A stretch of 64,000 nucleotides of DNA from Rhodoferax_B ferrireducens_A. GTDB lineage: Bacteria > Pseudomonadota > Gammaproteobacteria > Burkholderiales > Burkholderiaceae_C. The notes under the pieces are model-generated. The model saw only the letters and a program-made list of their open reading frames with translations, did not search any database and was not told the origin of the DNA. Below are positions 45,484-54,133 of this stretch, one piece after another (the first letter of the stretch is position 1; the number at the start of each line of letters is the position of its first letter). The stretch is from positions 930,001 to 994,000 of the forward strand of contig NZ_JAVDXT010000001.1 of the NCBI RefSeq assembly GCF_031458075.1. The letters run 5' to 3'. The position numbers and the translations under genes were made by a program.

Positions 45484-47573
45484 AGCCCTTGGCCATGCCC
45501 ACCACCCGCCGCCGCCGCTGGCGCACCGCTGGCGCCGTATTGCTGGGCGTGCTGGTGGCCGGCGGGGTCGGCGAGTGGCTGGGTTGGCCGTTTCTGGCGG
45601 CGCCGCTGCAGAACGCTTTGTCCAGCGCGCTGGACCGCCGCATCACCATTGATTCCGCCGCCAGCCCGGAAACGCCGGATGCGAGCGGCTTTCAGGTGCG
45701 CTTTCTGGGTGGACTGCGGCTGACCACGCCACGGCTGGAAATTGCCGCACCCGCCTGGAGCACCACGCCCCATATGCTGGTCGCCCAGGGCGTGGCGCTG
45801 AAGCTGCGCTATGTGGACCTGTGGCGCGCCTACCGTGGCCAGCCGGTGCGCATAGAGAGCTTGCAGGCCCGTACCCTGGATGGCAACCTGGAGCGCCAGG
45901 CCGATGGCCGCGCCTCATGGCAGTTTGGCTCCAAGCCACCCTCCGATACGCCCACTGAACGCACCCGCTTGCCGCTGTTTGGCCAGTTGTTGGTGAACGA
46001 TGGGGTGGTGCGCTACAAGGACGTGCCGCTGGGTGCCGACCTGCAGGCCAGCATATCGCTGGCGCAGCTGGCCCCGGGTGATGCGGTGGGGCCGCAGACG
46101 CAGGAACCCACCAGCGTGCTCAAGGTGCAGGCCGATGGCCGTTACCGCAACCAGCCGCTGAAGATCATGCTGGCGACCACGGCAGTCCTGCCGTCGACCG
46201 AGACCGACGATATCCAGGCCTTGCCGGTGGCGCTGGCGCTCGACGCCACCGTGGGCCGCGCGCAGCTGACCTTCAAGGGCAGCGCCAAGGATGTGCTGAA
46301 GCCCGATACCTTTGCCGGTCGCTTCAGCATCAAAGGCCCGTCGCTGGCCGCTGTGGGCGACCCGGTGGGCGTGACCTTGCCCACCACGCCGGCTTTCCGC
46401 AGCGAGGGCAGCCTCGTCAAGCAGGGTAGCAACTGGCAGGTGGTGGTGGACGATGCCACCGTCGGTGCAAGCCGTTTGAAGGGGGCTTTTACCTATGATG
46501 CGGGGCGCAGCACGCCGCTGCTGTCGGGCCGGCTGGGCGGCAGCCGCTTGCTGCTGGCCGACCTGGGGCCGGTGGTCGGTACCACGCCTGCGGCCACGGC
46601 CGACACGGCCGAACCGCTGCAAGTCAAGGCCCGTGGCAAGGGCAAGGTCTTGCCCGACCGGCCATTCGATCTGCCGGCCATGCGGGCGATGGATGCGAAT
46701 GTGCTGATCGACATCGGCGAAGTCGATCTCAACACCAAGCTGTTACAGCCTTTGAAGCCGCTGAGTCTGCACCTGCAACTGGTGGGCGGCGTGCTCACCT
46801 TGCGCGACCTGGTGGCGCGCACCGCCCAGGGGCAGCTGCGCGGCGACCTGACGCTGGACGGCCGGGCGGCCACCGCCTTGTGGAGTGCCGATCTGCGCTG
46901 GGACGGCGTGCGGCTGGAGCAATGGCTGCAGCAGACCCGGGCCAAGGGCTTGCCGCCGTATGTGGCGGGCAAGCTGCAAGGTCGCGCAGTATTGACAGGG
47001 CAGGGCCGTTCGACCGCTGAAATTCTGGCCAGCCTGAAAGGGCAGTTCCGCACCGAGCTGCGCGACGGCGCGGTATCGCACCTGGGCGTGGAGCTGGCCG
47101 GCATCGATCTGGCCGAGAGCCTGGGCATGCTGATCAAGGGCGACGATGCCTTGCCGGTGCAGTGCGCGGTGGCCGATCTGGCGGTGGATGGCGGCGTGTT
47201 CCGGCCGCGGGCGATGGTGGTGGATACCGTGGACTCGGCGGTCTGGATCGATGGTTCGTTGTCGCTGGCAACCGAGGAGATGGATCTGCGGGCGGTGGTG
47301 GTGCCCAAGGACTTCAGCCCCCTGACCTTGCGCACCCCTTTGCGGGTGCGTGGCAGCTTCAGCGATCCACAAACCTCGCTGGAGAAAGGCCCGCTGGGCG
47401 CCAAGGTTGCCGCTGCGGTCTTGCTGGGCCTGGTCAATCCGTTTGCGGCGCTGATCCCATTCATCGACGTAGGCGACAACAAGGAAGCCGAGCGCGATGC
47501 AGTCGGCTGCCGGGGCCTGAAACAGCGCGTGGCAGCGGTGGCGGCCGCCCGGCCCCCGGCTGTCAAAAAATAA
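45480..47573 (+). CDS. AsmA-family envelope protein
   Basis: 697 residues. A single N-terminal membrane helix (about 18-35) is followed by a long periplasmic beta-rich region typical of AsmA/YhdP-like lipid-transfer bridges. The conserved AsmA_2 end is seen in GRSTAEILASLKGQFRTELRDGAVSHLGVELAGIDLAE and LRTPLRVRGSFSDPQ. These proteins influence outer-membrane lipid and protein assembly. Translation is coupled to the upstream PNPOx-like gene by a four-base overlap; ATG at 45495 is an alternative start. Its stop is four bases from the convergent FNR-like gene. Confidence 0.9.
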   Translation: MKPLAMPTTRRRRWRTAGAVLLGVLVAGGVGEWLGWPFLAAPLQNALSSALDRRITIDSAASPETPDASGFQVRFLGGLRLTTPRLEIAAPAWSTTPHMLVAQGVALKLRYVDLWRAYRGQPVRIESLQARTLDGNLERQADGRASWQFGSKPPSDTPTERTRLPLFGQLLVNDGVVRYKDVPLGADLQASISLAQLAPGDAVGPQTQEPTSVLKVQADGRYRNQPLKIMLATTAVLPSTETDDIQALPVALALDATVGRAQLTFKGSAKDVLKPDTFAGRFSIKGPSLAAVGDPVGVTLPTTPAFRSEGSLVKQGSNWQVVVDDATVGASRLKGAFTYDAGRSTPLLSGRLGGSRLLLADLGPVVGTTPAATADTAEPLQVKARGKGKVLPDRPFDLPAMRAMDANVLIDIGEVDLNTKLLQPLKPLSLHLQLVGGVLTLRDLVARTAQGQLRGDLTLDGRAATALWSADLRWDGVRLEQWLQQTRAKGLPPYVAGKLQGRAVLTGQGRSTAEILASLKGQFRTELRDGAVSHLGVELAGIDLAESLGMLIKGDDALPVQCAVADLAVDGGVFRPRAMVVDTVDSAVWIDGSLSLATEEMDLRAVVVPKDFSPLTLRTPLRVRGSFSDPQTSLEKGPLGAKVAAAVLLGLVNPFAALIPFIDVGDNKEAERDAVGCRGLKQRVAAVAAARPPAVKK

Positions 47574-47577
47574 GCCG

Positions 47578-48315
47578 CTAGACCAGCGGGCGCTGCGGCG
47601 GCCGGCCGTCGCCGTACAGGTCGGCCAGGCGGACCAACGCCTTCACGTCGCGCAGCCAGAGCCGGCCGTCTTCGATGTGGTGCAAGCCCCGCCGCTCCAG
47701 CTTGCGCAGGGTTTTGTTGGTGTGCACCAGCGACAGGCCCAGGCCGTCGGCAATGTGCTGCTGGGTCAGTGGAAACGGTACGCCGGCCGCCCCCCCGTCG
47801 TCTTGCAGCGCAGCGGCCCGCTTGAACAGCAGTATCAGCAGCGTGGCGATGCGCTCCTCGGCGCTGCGCCGGCCTACCGACAGCAGGGTGTCGTCCACCA
47901 GCGATTCCTCGTGCGCGGTCAGCCAGGTGATGTTGAACCCCATGGCGGGTGACTGGCGGTGCAGCTCCCACAGGGAGTCGCGCTGGAATACGCAGAACAG
48001 GCTATCGGTCAGGGTCATCACGCCGTGGGCCGCGGCGTCGCCCATTTTCTGCTGCACGCCGATGAAGTCGCCGGCCAGCAGAAAGGTGAGGATCTGCCTG
48101 CGGCCGTCGCTCAAGGTCTTGTAGCGGAAGGCCCAGCCTTCGCGCAGCGTGTACAGCGGGGCATTGGTCTGCCCTTCGTGGATCAGGGTTTCGCCGGGGC
48201 CCATCTGCATTTCACGCCGCTTCAGGGACTGCACGATGGCCACTTCATCGTCATCGTTGCGCAGGAACAAGGGCAGTGGCCGCAGCGGGCAGGCGCTGCA
48301 GCGAACTTCGGTCAT
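47578..48315 (-). CDS. FNR-like Crp/Fnr regulator with an incomplete Cys set
   Basis: 245 residues from the ATG at 48315, with GAAAGG upstream. The N-terminus CSACPLRPLPLF carries Cys6 and Cys9, and Cys108 sits where FNR has its central ligand (FCVFQRDSL). The remaining N-terminal FNR Cys is replaced by Pro15, leaving three of four iron-sulfur ligands. A beta-roll (about 35-130), dimer helix and winged helix (FPLTQQHIADGLGLSLVHTNKTLRKLERRG) follow. A perfect inverted repeat upstream is a plausible autoregulatory site. Confidence 0.9.
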   Translation of the reverse strand: MTEVRCSACPLRPLPLFLRNDDDEVAIVQSLKRREMQMGPGETLIHEGQTNAPLYTLREGWAFRYKTLSDGRRQILTFLLAGDFIGVQQKMGDAAAHGVMTLTDSLFCVFQRDSLWELHRQSPAMGFNITWLTAHEESLVDDTLLSVGRRSAEERIATLLILLFKRAAALQDDGGAAGVPFPLTQQHIADGLGLSLVHTNKTLRKLERRGLHHIEDGRLWLRDVKALVRLADLYGDGRPPQRPLV

Positions 48316-48350
48316 GGCTGGCCTTTCTCGTGGTTCTAGTGGCTTGACGC

Positions 48351-48368
48351 TTGTGTCTTTTGACACAA
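48351..48368. promoter_or_regulatory. Perfect Crp/Fnr-like palindrome
   Basis: TTGTGTCTTTTGACACAA has 7-base arms and a 4-base spacer, the geometry of FNR boxes (TTGAT-N4-ATCAA), and contains TGTGT-N6-ACACA like a CRP site. It is 36 bases before the FNR-like gene and about 126 bases before the divergent hypothetical gene. Confidence 0.65.
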
Positions 48369-48493
48369 CTGCAGGGGCAGGGCACTCGTACATTGCAGGC
48401 GTATGCCCTGCCTGTTGCAGCTGCCTGGGATCTTATCGCTTGGCAGCTCTGGGCATGGGCTGTTTTCGCCTTCTTTTTAGCGAGACTGTTGAC

Positions 48494-48949
48494 ATGCCCC
48501 GATCTGCGCCGACATGCCTCCCTGTGGCCCATGGCCCGAACCCCATGGCGCCCAAGGTATACCGTTTTTACACGCCATCGCCGGCAAGGCTGCGTCCACC
48601 GGCACAGGCCGGCCATGCGCAGGTGTTCCGCCCCCCTGGCAAGGAAGACACGGCCCGCGTTACGCCGATGGTGCGCAAGCAGCAGTCCCTGCCCGTGCCC
48701 GTGGTCGCCATGGAAGACTGGGACCTGCTGTTTGGCGCCGTGACCGACCGGCTGCGTAGTGCCGTGGCATCTGCGCCACTACGGCCGGGACGGGGCGAAG
48801 CCTTGGACGCCTGTGTGCTCGACTGCCTGCAAGCCTTGGAGCAACTGCGCGCCACACACAACCAGGCCTGGAGCGCGCAGCAGCGCCTGGCGCTGGAGCT
48901 GTTTGACGCGCGGACCGCTTTGGCGCAAACCCGCACCGATATGGCCTAA
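48494..48949 (+). CDS. Hypothetical protein, unknown function
   Basis: 151 residues if the ATG at 48494 is used; an ATG at 48545 and another further in are also possible and no start has a clear ribosome-binding site. The N-terminal third is Pro/Arg-rich. The C-terminal half is helical (MEDWDLLFGAVTDRLRSAV and LDCLQALEQLRATHNQAWSAQQRLALELFDARTALA) with coiled-coil character. No family recognised. It is divergent from the FNR-like regulator across the palindrome at 48351, so it may be controlled by it. Confidence 0.55.
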   Translation: MPRSAPTCLPVAHGPNPMAPKVYRFYTPSPARLRPPAQAGHAQVFRPPGKEDTARVTPMVRKQQSLPVPVVAMEDWDLLFGAVTDRLRSAVASAPLRPGRGEALDACVLDCLQALEQLRATHNQAWSAQQRLALELFDARTALAQTRTDMA

Positions 48950-49059
48950 AAGACCTGTTCCAAGCCTATGTGCGGTATCGCACCGATGGATGCCGGGCCG
49001 GCGTCTAAATTGCATGCAGGGCGATAGGCGCCGATTTTTATAACTACTAGGAGTACGCC

Positions 49060-49218
49060 ATGGGTATAGGAACTATTTTGCTGATTGTTTTGGTGTTGAT
49101 GCTGATCGGTGTGTTGCCGACCTGGCCGCACAGCAGCAGCTGGGGCTATGGCCCTACCGGCGGTATCGGCCTGGTGCTGGTCATCATCGTGGTGCTGCTG
49201 TTGATGGGTCGGATATAG
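49060..49218 (+). CDS. DUF3309-family small membrane protein
   Basis: 52 residues. Two hydrophobic helices (MGIGTILLIVLVLMLIGVLP and GGIGLVLVIIVVLLLMGRI) are joined by a short Trp/Pro/Ser/Gly linker (TWPHSSSWGYGPT), the DUF3309 pattern. AGGAG at 49049-49053 supports the ATG. The next gene starts two bases after the stop. Members often lie beside general-stress genes; function unknown. Confidence 0.85.
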   Translation: MGIGTILLIVLVLMLIGVLPTWPHSSSWGYGPTGGIGLVLVIIVVLLLMGRI

Positions 49219-49220
49219 CC

Positions 49221-50540
49221 ATGCATGGGGCCGGTGGGATCGCGCTGCTCGCAAGCGCCGCGGCCTTGCTGCTGGGCGGCTGCGGCGAAGTCGCGAAGCT
49301 GCCGGTTTCGGCCGGCACGGGGCCGCAGCCCAGCCTGCCTGCGCCCAATCCCACCCTGATCCCCACCGTCAACATTGCACCCGCAAAGCCCTGGCCTGAT
49401 GGGACGAAGCCCATTGCTGCGGCCGGTACCCAGGTGAACGCATTTGCCAGCGGCCTGGACCATCCGCGCTGGCTGTATGTACTGCCCAACGGCGATGTGC
49501 TGGTGGCCGAAACTAATGCACCGCCCAAGCCGGACGATGGCAAGGGCATCAAGGGCTGGGTCATGCGATGGGTGATGGGTCGAGCGGGTGCGGCTACGCC
49601 CAGCGCCAACCGCATCACCTTGCTACGCGACACCAACGGCGATGGCGTGGCCGACATGCGTTCGGTGCTGCTGGACGGGCTGAATTCACCGTTTGGCATG
49701 GCCTTGGTGGGCGACAGCCTGTTCGTGGCGAATACCGATGGCGTGCTGCGCTTTCCATACGTCACCGGCCAGACCCGCATCACGGCATCTGCCAGCCGCC
49801 TGGTGGAGTTGCCCGGCGGGCCGATCAACCACCATTGGACCAAGAGTCTGCTGGCCAGCCCGGACGGCAAGCAGCTGTATGTGGGCGTAGGCTCGAACAG
49901 CAATGTGGCCGAGCGTGGCATGCAGGCCGAGGCCGAGAGGGCCGCGATCTGGCAGGTGGATACGCAGTCGGGTGCGCACCGGGTCTTTGCATCTGGCTTG
50001 CGCAACCCGGTCGGGCTGGCCTGGGCGCCCGAGGGAGGCGCGTTGTGGACGGTGGTGAACGAACGCGACGAGATCGGCAGCGACCTGGTGCCCGACTACC
50101 TGACCTCGGTGCGCGACGGCGGCTTCTACGGTTGGCCCTACAGCTACTATGGCCAGCACGTCGATGTGCGGGTGCAGCCACCCCAGCCTGCACTGGTGGC
50201 CAAGGCCTTGGTGCCGGACTATGCGCTGGGGCCGCATACTGCCTCGCTCGGTTTGGCGTCCTCCGTGGGTACCTCGTTGCCGGCAGAGTTTGCGGTGGGC
50301 ATGTTCATCGGCCAGCACGGTTCTTGGAACCGCCGACCGCACAGTGGCTACAAGGTGATTTTTGTGCCCTTCAAGGCCGGCCAACCGGTAGGTCCGCCGG
50401 TGGACGTGCTGACCGGATTCTTGACCGCCGAGGGCCATGCGTCCGGCCGGCCGGTGGGAGTGGCGCTGGACACCCGCGGTGCGCTGTTGGTGGCCGATGA
50501 TGTCGGAAATGTGGTTTGGCGCGTGACTTCTGCACCTTGA
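49221..50540 (+). CDS. Sorbosone/glucose dehydrogenase-family lipoprotein (soluble PQQ-type beta-propeller)
   Basis: 439 residues. The lipobox LLLGGC gives a lipidated Cys at about residue 21. The six-bladed propeller motifs are present: ASGLDHPRWLYVLPNGDVLVAET, DRDTNGDGV-type loop (LRDTNGDGVADM), GLNSPFGMAL, HWTKSLLASPDGKQLYVGVGSNSN, ASGLRNPVGLAWAP, DGGFYGWPYSYY and GQHGSWNR. Such proteins oxidise sugars or aldehydes with PQQ in the periplasm, but many paralogues are untested. It is followed by a phospholipase-D-type lipoprotein gene in the same direction. Confidence 0.9.
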   Translation: MHGAGGIALLASAAALLLGGCGEVAKLPVSAGTGPQPSLPAPNPTLIPTVNIAPAKPWPDGTKPIAAAGTQVNAFASGLDHPRWLYVLPNGDVLVAETNAPPKPDDGKGIKGWVMRWVMGRAGAATPSANRITLLRDTNGDGVADMRSVLLDGLNSPFGMALVGDSLFVANTDGVLRFPYVTGQTRITASASRLVELPGGPINHHWTKSLLASPDGKQLYVGVGSNSNVAERGMQAEAERAAIWQVDTQSGAHRVFASGLRNPVGLAWAPEGGALWTVVNERDEIGSDLVPDYLTSVRDGGFYGWPYSYYGQHVDVRVQPPQPALVAKALVPDYALGPHTASLGLASSVGTSLPAEFAVGMFIGQHGSWNRRPHSGYKVIFVPFKAGQPVGPPVDVLTGFLTAEGHASGRPVGVALDTRGALLVADDVGNVVWRVTSAP

Positions 50541-50551
50541 GGCAGTAGCCT

Positions 50552-51940
50552 ATGCGCATGCTGAACCAATGTGTGCGCTATGCCCTGGCCCTGGGCCTTG
50601 TATGTCTGGCGGGCTGTAGTAGCCTGCCGCGGATCACCCCCGACCTGGCGCAACGGCGCGGTCCACCGCCCCAGCTGGAGGGCACGCATGGACCGCTGTC
50701 GGCGGCGCGCAGCAAGGCCATTCTGGACGGTCTGCGCAGCCGTGGCACCGAAACCAATATCTTCGACCGCCACCTGGCGCTGGAAGAAGCGATTGTCGGC
50801 AGCCCGTTGACGGCAGGTAATGCGGTGGTACTGCTGCAGGACGGCCCGGCCACCTACCGCGCCATGTTTGCCGCCATCGAGGCCGCGCAAGACCACATCA
50901 ACCTGGAAACCTACATCCTGGAGGACGATGAGGTAGGCCAGCGCTTTGCCCAGGTGCTGATCGCCAAGCAGCAGCAAGGTGTGCAGGTCAACCTGATACG
51001 CGACAGTGTGGGCACGCTGGGTACGCCGGCGGCTTTCTTCCAGCGGCTGGTAGACAGCGGCATCCAGGTGCTGGAGTTCAACCCGGTGAATCCTTTGCTG
51101 GCGCGCACCACCTGGGAATTGAACCAGCGCGACCACCGCAAGCTGCTGGTGGTCGACGGCCGCACCGCGTTCCTGGGCGGCATCAATATCAGCAGCGTGT
51201 ACTCGGGGGGCTCGCGCAGACGCAGCGTCCAGCCACCCGATGAAAACCGCCTGGCCTGGCGCGATACCGATCTGCAGCTGACAGGCCCGGTGGTGGCCGA
51301 GTTCCAGAAGCTGTTCATCGCGACCTGGGAACAGCAGAAAGGCCCGCCGCTGGCCGCCAAAAACTACTTCCCAACGCCCACCCGCGCCGGCAACCAGGTG
51401 GTGCGGGCGATTGGCAGCGCGCCCGGTGAACCCTTCAGCCATATCTACGCCACGCTGCTGTCGGCGATTGGCAGTGCCGAAACAAGCGTGAGCCTGACCA
51501 ATGCCTACTTTGCCCCCGATCCGCAGTTGCTGGAGGCGCTGGAGGCAGCGGCCCGGCGTGGTGTGGATGTACGCCTGATACTGCCAAGCCAGACCGATTC
51601 CTGGCTGGTGTTCCATGCGGGGCGCGGCTACTACGAGCGGCTGCTGCGCGCGGGCATCAAGATCTACCAGCGGCGCGGTGTGATCCTGCATTCCAAGACA
51701 GCGCTGATCGATGGCGTATGGGCGACCGTGGGTTCGACCAATCTGGACTGGCGCAGCTTCTTGCACAACCAGGAGCTGAATGCGGTGGTGCTGGGTGCCG
51801 AGTTTGGCAGCCAGGTGCAGGCCATGTTCGCCAAAGATCTGGAGGCCTCCGACGAGGTGACGCTGGAGCAGTGGCTGCGCCGCCCAATCGACCAGCGGCT
51901 GAAGGAGATTTTTTCAAGGGCCTGGGAGTACTGGCTGTAG
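50552..51940 (+). CDS. Phospholipase-D superfamily lipoprotein (cardiolipin synthase-like)
   Basis: 462 residues; the ATG at 50558 is an alternative start. The lipobox VCLAGC places the lipid anchor at about Cys22. Two HKD motifs are intact: His195-Lys197-Asp202 in HRKLLVVD and His381-Lys383-Asp388 in HSKTALID, each followed by the expected GxxN/GSTN (GGINISS, GSTNLD). The family transfers phosphatidyl groups; ClsB/ClsC-type synthases share this layout. The lipoprotein anchor would put the active site outside the inner membrane, unusual for a housekeeping cardiolipin synthase. Confidence 0.9.
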   Translation: MRMLNQCVRYALALGLVCLAGCSSLPRITPDLAQRRGPPPQLEGTHGPLSAARSKAILDGLRSRGTETNIFDRHLALEEAIVGSPLTAGNAVVLLQDGPATYRAMFAAIEAAQDHINLETYILEDDEVGQRFAQVLIAKQQQGVQVNLIRDSVGTLGTPAAFFQRLVDSGIQVLEFNPVNPLLARTTWELNQRDHRKLLVVDGRTAFLGGINISSVYSGGSRRRSVQPPDENRLAWRDTDLQLTGPVVAEFQKLFIATWEQQKGPPLAAKNYFPTPTRAGNQVVRAIGSAPGEPFSHIYATLLSAIGSAETSVSLTNAYFAPDPQLLEALEAAARRGVDVRLILPSQTDSWLVFHAGRGYYERLLRAGIKIYQRRGVILHSKTALIDGVWATVGSTNLDWRSFLHNQELNAVVLGAEFGSQVQAMFAKDLEASDEVTLEQWLRRPIDQRLKEIFSRAWEYWL

Positions 51941-51948
51941 CCGCTGCG

Positions 51949-52362
51949 ATGCCCGCATTGAAGAAGTACCTTGCGGCCTACCTGGCCACCATCGTGGTGT
52001 TGTTGGTATTGGACGGGCTGTGGTTGGGCCTGCTTGCCATGCCGCTGTACCAGCAAGGCATAGGACATTTGATGGCCGCCCAGCCCAATTTTGTGGCGGC
52101 TGTGGCGTTCTACCTGGTGTATGCCGCAGGTTTGCTGGTGTTTGCGGTGGCGCCCCGTGCGGCCCAGCCCGGCTGGCACAGTACGGCGCTGGCGGCTGCA
52201 TTTTTTGGGTGCGTGGCCTATGCCACCTACGACTTGTCCAACCTCGCGACCTTGCGCGACTGGCCCGTAGGCTTGTCGCTGCTGGATATTCTGTGGGGCA
52301 GCTTGCTGAGTGCTGCAGCCGCCACCGCCGGCAAGCGGGTGTTGGGCCGTAGCAAGGCCTGA
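51949..52362 (+). CDS. DUF2177-family membrane protein
   Basis: 137 residues from the ATG at 51949, eight bases after the phospholipase-D stop. Four hydrophobic helices (about 8-30, 45-67, 77-95 and 103-125). The family marks are VLDGLWLGLLAMPLYQ near the N-terminus and FGCVAYATYDLSNLATLRDWP. Function unknown. Transcribed with the upstream lipoprotein gene. Confidence 0.88.
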   Translation: MPALKKYLAAYLATIVVLLVLDGLWLGLLAMPLYQQGIGHLMAAQPNFVAAVAFYLVYAAGLLVFAVAPRAAQPGWHSTALAAAFFGCVAYATYDLSNLATLRDWPVGLSLLDILWGSLLSAAAATAGKRVLGRSKA

Positions 52363-52388
52363 TGGTGCAGGCAAGCCACGCGGGCAAA

Positions 52389-52934
52389 CTAGCGGATTGG
52401 AGGGCGGTTGGCCCGCGTTTCCGTTGGCGGCGGCGCAGGTTCTGGCTTGCGCGCTTGCAACGCCGTCACCAGCGTGGTCATCCAGGACTGCAGGGGCAGA
52501 TGGGCGATGCCTTTGGAGAGCAGTTGCGTGCTCAGGCCGGCAAACAGTGCGGGTTTCAGTATCCAGCGCCATGGTCGGCCCCAGACCAGCAGGCCGCCCA
52601 CCAGCACAGCACCCAATGCCAGACCCAGCGGGTTGCGCCGGGCCATGGGCTGCACGATGGCTTTGGTGGTGTCGGCGGCAAGAATGCAGGCGATGCGCAG
52701 AGGATGCTGGGTCCACCAGCTGCCAATCGCCTCGATCAACACATTGGCCAAAGGAATGGAGCGCAGACTGTCCAGCCAAGCAGATGGGGGGCTGGCTGCA
52801 TCCACCCTTGTTCCGGGGGGCGGTGTGTACGTCCCTTTGAGGAGGGCTTGGCGCAGCAAGGCACGCGACACATCCAGGCGTTCAACGGCTGAAGATGTGG
52901 GCAGTGCCAGGAATGCGGTAGACGGGGTACTCAT
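52389..52934 (-). CDS. YqjK-like protein of unknown function
   Basis: 181 residues, ATG at 52934 overlapping the upstream stop (ATGA). A weakly hydrophobic stretch (about 103-122, NPLGLALGAVLVGGLLVWG) is a probable membrane helix, and the C-terminus is Pro-rich. It occupies the third place in a DUF883-holin-like cluster that mirrors enterobacterial yqjD-yqjE-yqjK, so the role is assigned by position; sequence similarity is not obvious. Confidence 0.65.
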   Translation of the reverse strand: MSTPSTAFLALPTSSAVERLDVSRALLRQALLKGTYTPPPGTRVDAASPPSAWLDSLRSIPLANVLIEAIGSWWTQHPLRIACILAADTTKAIVQPMARRNPLGLALGAVLVGGLLVWGRPWRWILKPALFAGLSTQLLSKGIAHLPLQSWMTTLVTALQARKPEPAPPPTETRANRPPIR

Positions 52935-53314
52935 GGCGTGCCTACCTCGCGCAACATCGCCATATCGTTCTTGATTTGCTGCCGCACATTGCCAAAGCTG
53001 CTGGTGTTGGCAGAGCTGCGGGCGGCGATCAGGCAACACACAGCGATCGCCAGTGGCAGCATGGGCGCCAGCAGCAAAGCCCACAGGGAATGGATATCCG
53101 CTATGGGCGTGGTGGCCCATAGCATGAGAGCCACCCCTGCGAGCATTGCCGAGATGGCGATGCAAACCAGGGCTACGCTGAACAATACTGTGCGCTGTTT
53201 CCAGCGCCCGGTCGCCTGGCCGAGCTCCTCGGACAGCAGCTCGGCATAGGCCTCGGCGTGGTTCAGTAGCAGCTGCGGCTGGGTCGCTATCAGGCGAAGC
53301 AGGGGAGGCACCAT
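52931..53314 (-). CDS. YqjE-type (phage-holin-like, PF07332-type) membrane protein
   Basis: 127 residues with two adjacent membrane helices (about 45-68 and 77-98). The N-terminal helix LLLNHAEAYAELLSEELGQATGRWKQR is amphipathic, as in the YqjE family. It lies between a YqjD-like and a YqjK-like gene. In enterobacteria these proteins sit in the inner membrane and are made in stationary phase; no lysis function is implied. Confidence 0.8.
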   Translation of the reverse strand: MVPPLLRLIATQPQLLLNHAEAYAELLSEELGQATGRWKQRTVLFSVALVCIAISAMLAGVALMLWATTPIADIHSLWALLLAPMLPLAIAVCCLIAARSSANTSSFGNVRQQIKNDMAMLREVGTP

Positions 53315-53343
53315 GGCGCGCGATCTGCGGCTACGCCAGGGCT

Positions 53344-53724
53344 TTAGATGTCATCACGCGAACGGCCTGCAAGGTGCACCAGGGCAGCCAGACCGGCGCC
53401 AATCACGGCGGCAATCAGTACGGCCTTGACGGGTTCGTCCTTGATGTAGTTCAGGGTCGAGTCGGATGCGCGTTGCGCCTGGGCCTTGACCTTCGCCGAA
53501 CTGTCCTGCACTGCCTCCTTGCTTTGCTGCAGCAGTGCACTGGCTTGTTCGCTGGCGCGGTTCAGCAATGGCGCAGCCTGGGCGCGCAGGCCGTGCACGG
53601 TGTTGGCCAGGTGGTCCAGCGTGTCATTGGCCACACGTTGGGTGGATTTGATCACGCTGTCGGCAGATGCGGCGGCCTGGTCGGCAAGCTTGTTGGTTGG
53701 TTGTTCAAGTTGGTTGTCAAACAT
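53344..53724 (-). CDS. YqjD/ElaB (DUF883) family membrane-anchored protein
   Basis: 126 residues. A long Ala/Gln/Ser-rich amphipathic helix (about 5-95) ends in the family's conserved YIKDEPVKAVLIAAVIGAGLAAL, a C-terminal tail anchor. Enterobacterial relatives anchor stationary-phase ribosomes to the inner membrane. It is the first gene of the three-gene leftward cluster, 29 bases upstream of the YqjE-type gene. Confidence 0.9.
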   Translation of the reverse strand: MFDNQLEQPTNKLADQAAASADSVIKSTQRVANDTLDHLANTVHGLRAQAAPLLNRASEQASALLQQSKEAVQDSSAKVKAQAQRASDSTLNYIKDEPVKAVLIAAVIGAGLAALVHLAGRSRDDI

Positions 53725-53757
53725 GGGTATTCCTTTGATAGTGGTTGGGATCGGTGG

Positions 53758-53773
53758 GGCCAGCAGGCTGGCC
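53758..53773 (-). terminator. Hairpin at the end of the DUF1328 gene
   Basis: GGCCAGC / GCTGGCC seven-base stem with a two-base loop directly after the DUF1328 stop. There is no T-run, so it may attenuate rather than terminate transcription into yqjD. Confidence 0.4.
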
Positions 53774-53937
53774 TAGCTTTTCTTGATGAGGCCGAACAGA
53801 AAGCTGGCGACAGCCAGAACGGCGAACACAATGAACAGGATCTTGGCAATGCCCACTGCGCTGGCAGCAATACCGGTGAAGCCGAACAGTGCGGCGATCA
53901 GAGCGATGACGAAGAAGACGACGGCGTAGTGCAACAT
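53773..53937 (-). CDS. DUF1328 (YtjA-like) small membrane protein
   Basis: 54 residues from the ATG at 53937, with AAGGA upstream. Two hydrophobic helices (YAVVFFVIALIAALFGFTGIA and AKILFIVFAVLAVASFLFGLI) and the family's GFTGIAASAVGIAKILF core. Stress-induced in many proteobacteria; function unknown. A copy of the recurring motif lies about 150 bases upstream. Confidence 0.92.
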   Translation of the reverse strand: MLHYAVVFFVIALIAALFGFTGIAASAVGIAKILFIVFAVLAVASFLFGLIKKS

Positions 53938-54086
53938 GGTGTTTCCTTGCTTGGCGGATGGAATGCCATCCTTGGTTTCTGGGGCTCGCAAGCCTTTGGT
54001 TGCGATGGACCCAGTGTCTGCTCTGGCGCACGGCGTGGCGATAGGCAGCTTTGCCGTAGCCTTGTCGGGAGAGGGCCCCAGCCGGC

Positions 54087-54106
54087 GTAGGACTGCGCCG
54101 ACAGAC
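54087..54106. promoter_or_regulatory. Copy of the recurring stress motif upstream of DUF1328
   Basis: GTAGGACTGCGCCGACAGAC. The pattern GTAGGA-N4-GCCGACAGAC matches 44864-44885. It lies between the histidine kinase stop and the DUF1328 start. Confidence 0.5.
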
Positions 54107-54133
54107 CGGCCGCATGGCGCGGCCGGGTGGATT

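Noticed and set aside
52061..52067. TAGGACA inside the DUF2177 gene as another regulon site
   Set aside because: It is in coding sequence, without a flanking half-site, and a 7-mer is expected by chance.
52931..53314. Holin-like gene as evidence of a prophage
   Set aside because: It belongs to a YqjD-YqjE-YqjK-type stress cluster; no phage structural, lysis or integrase gene is present.
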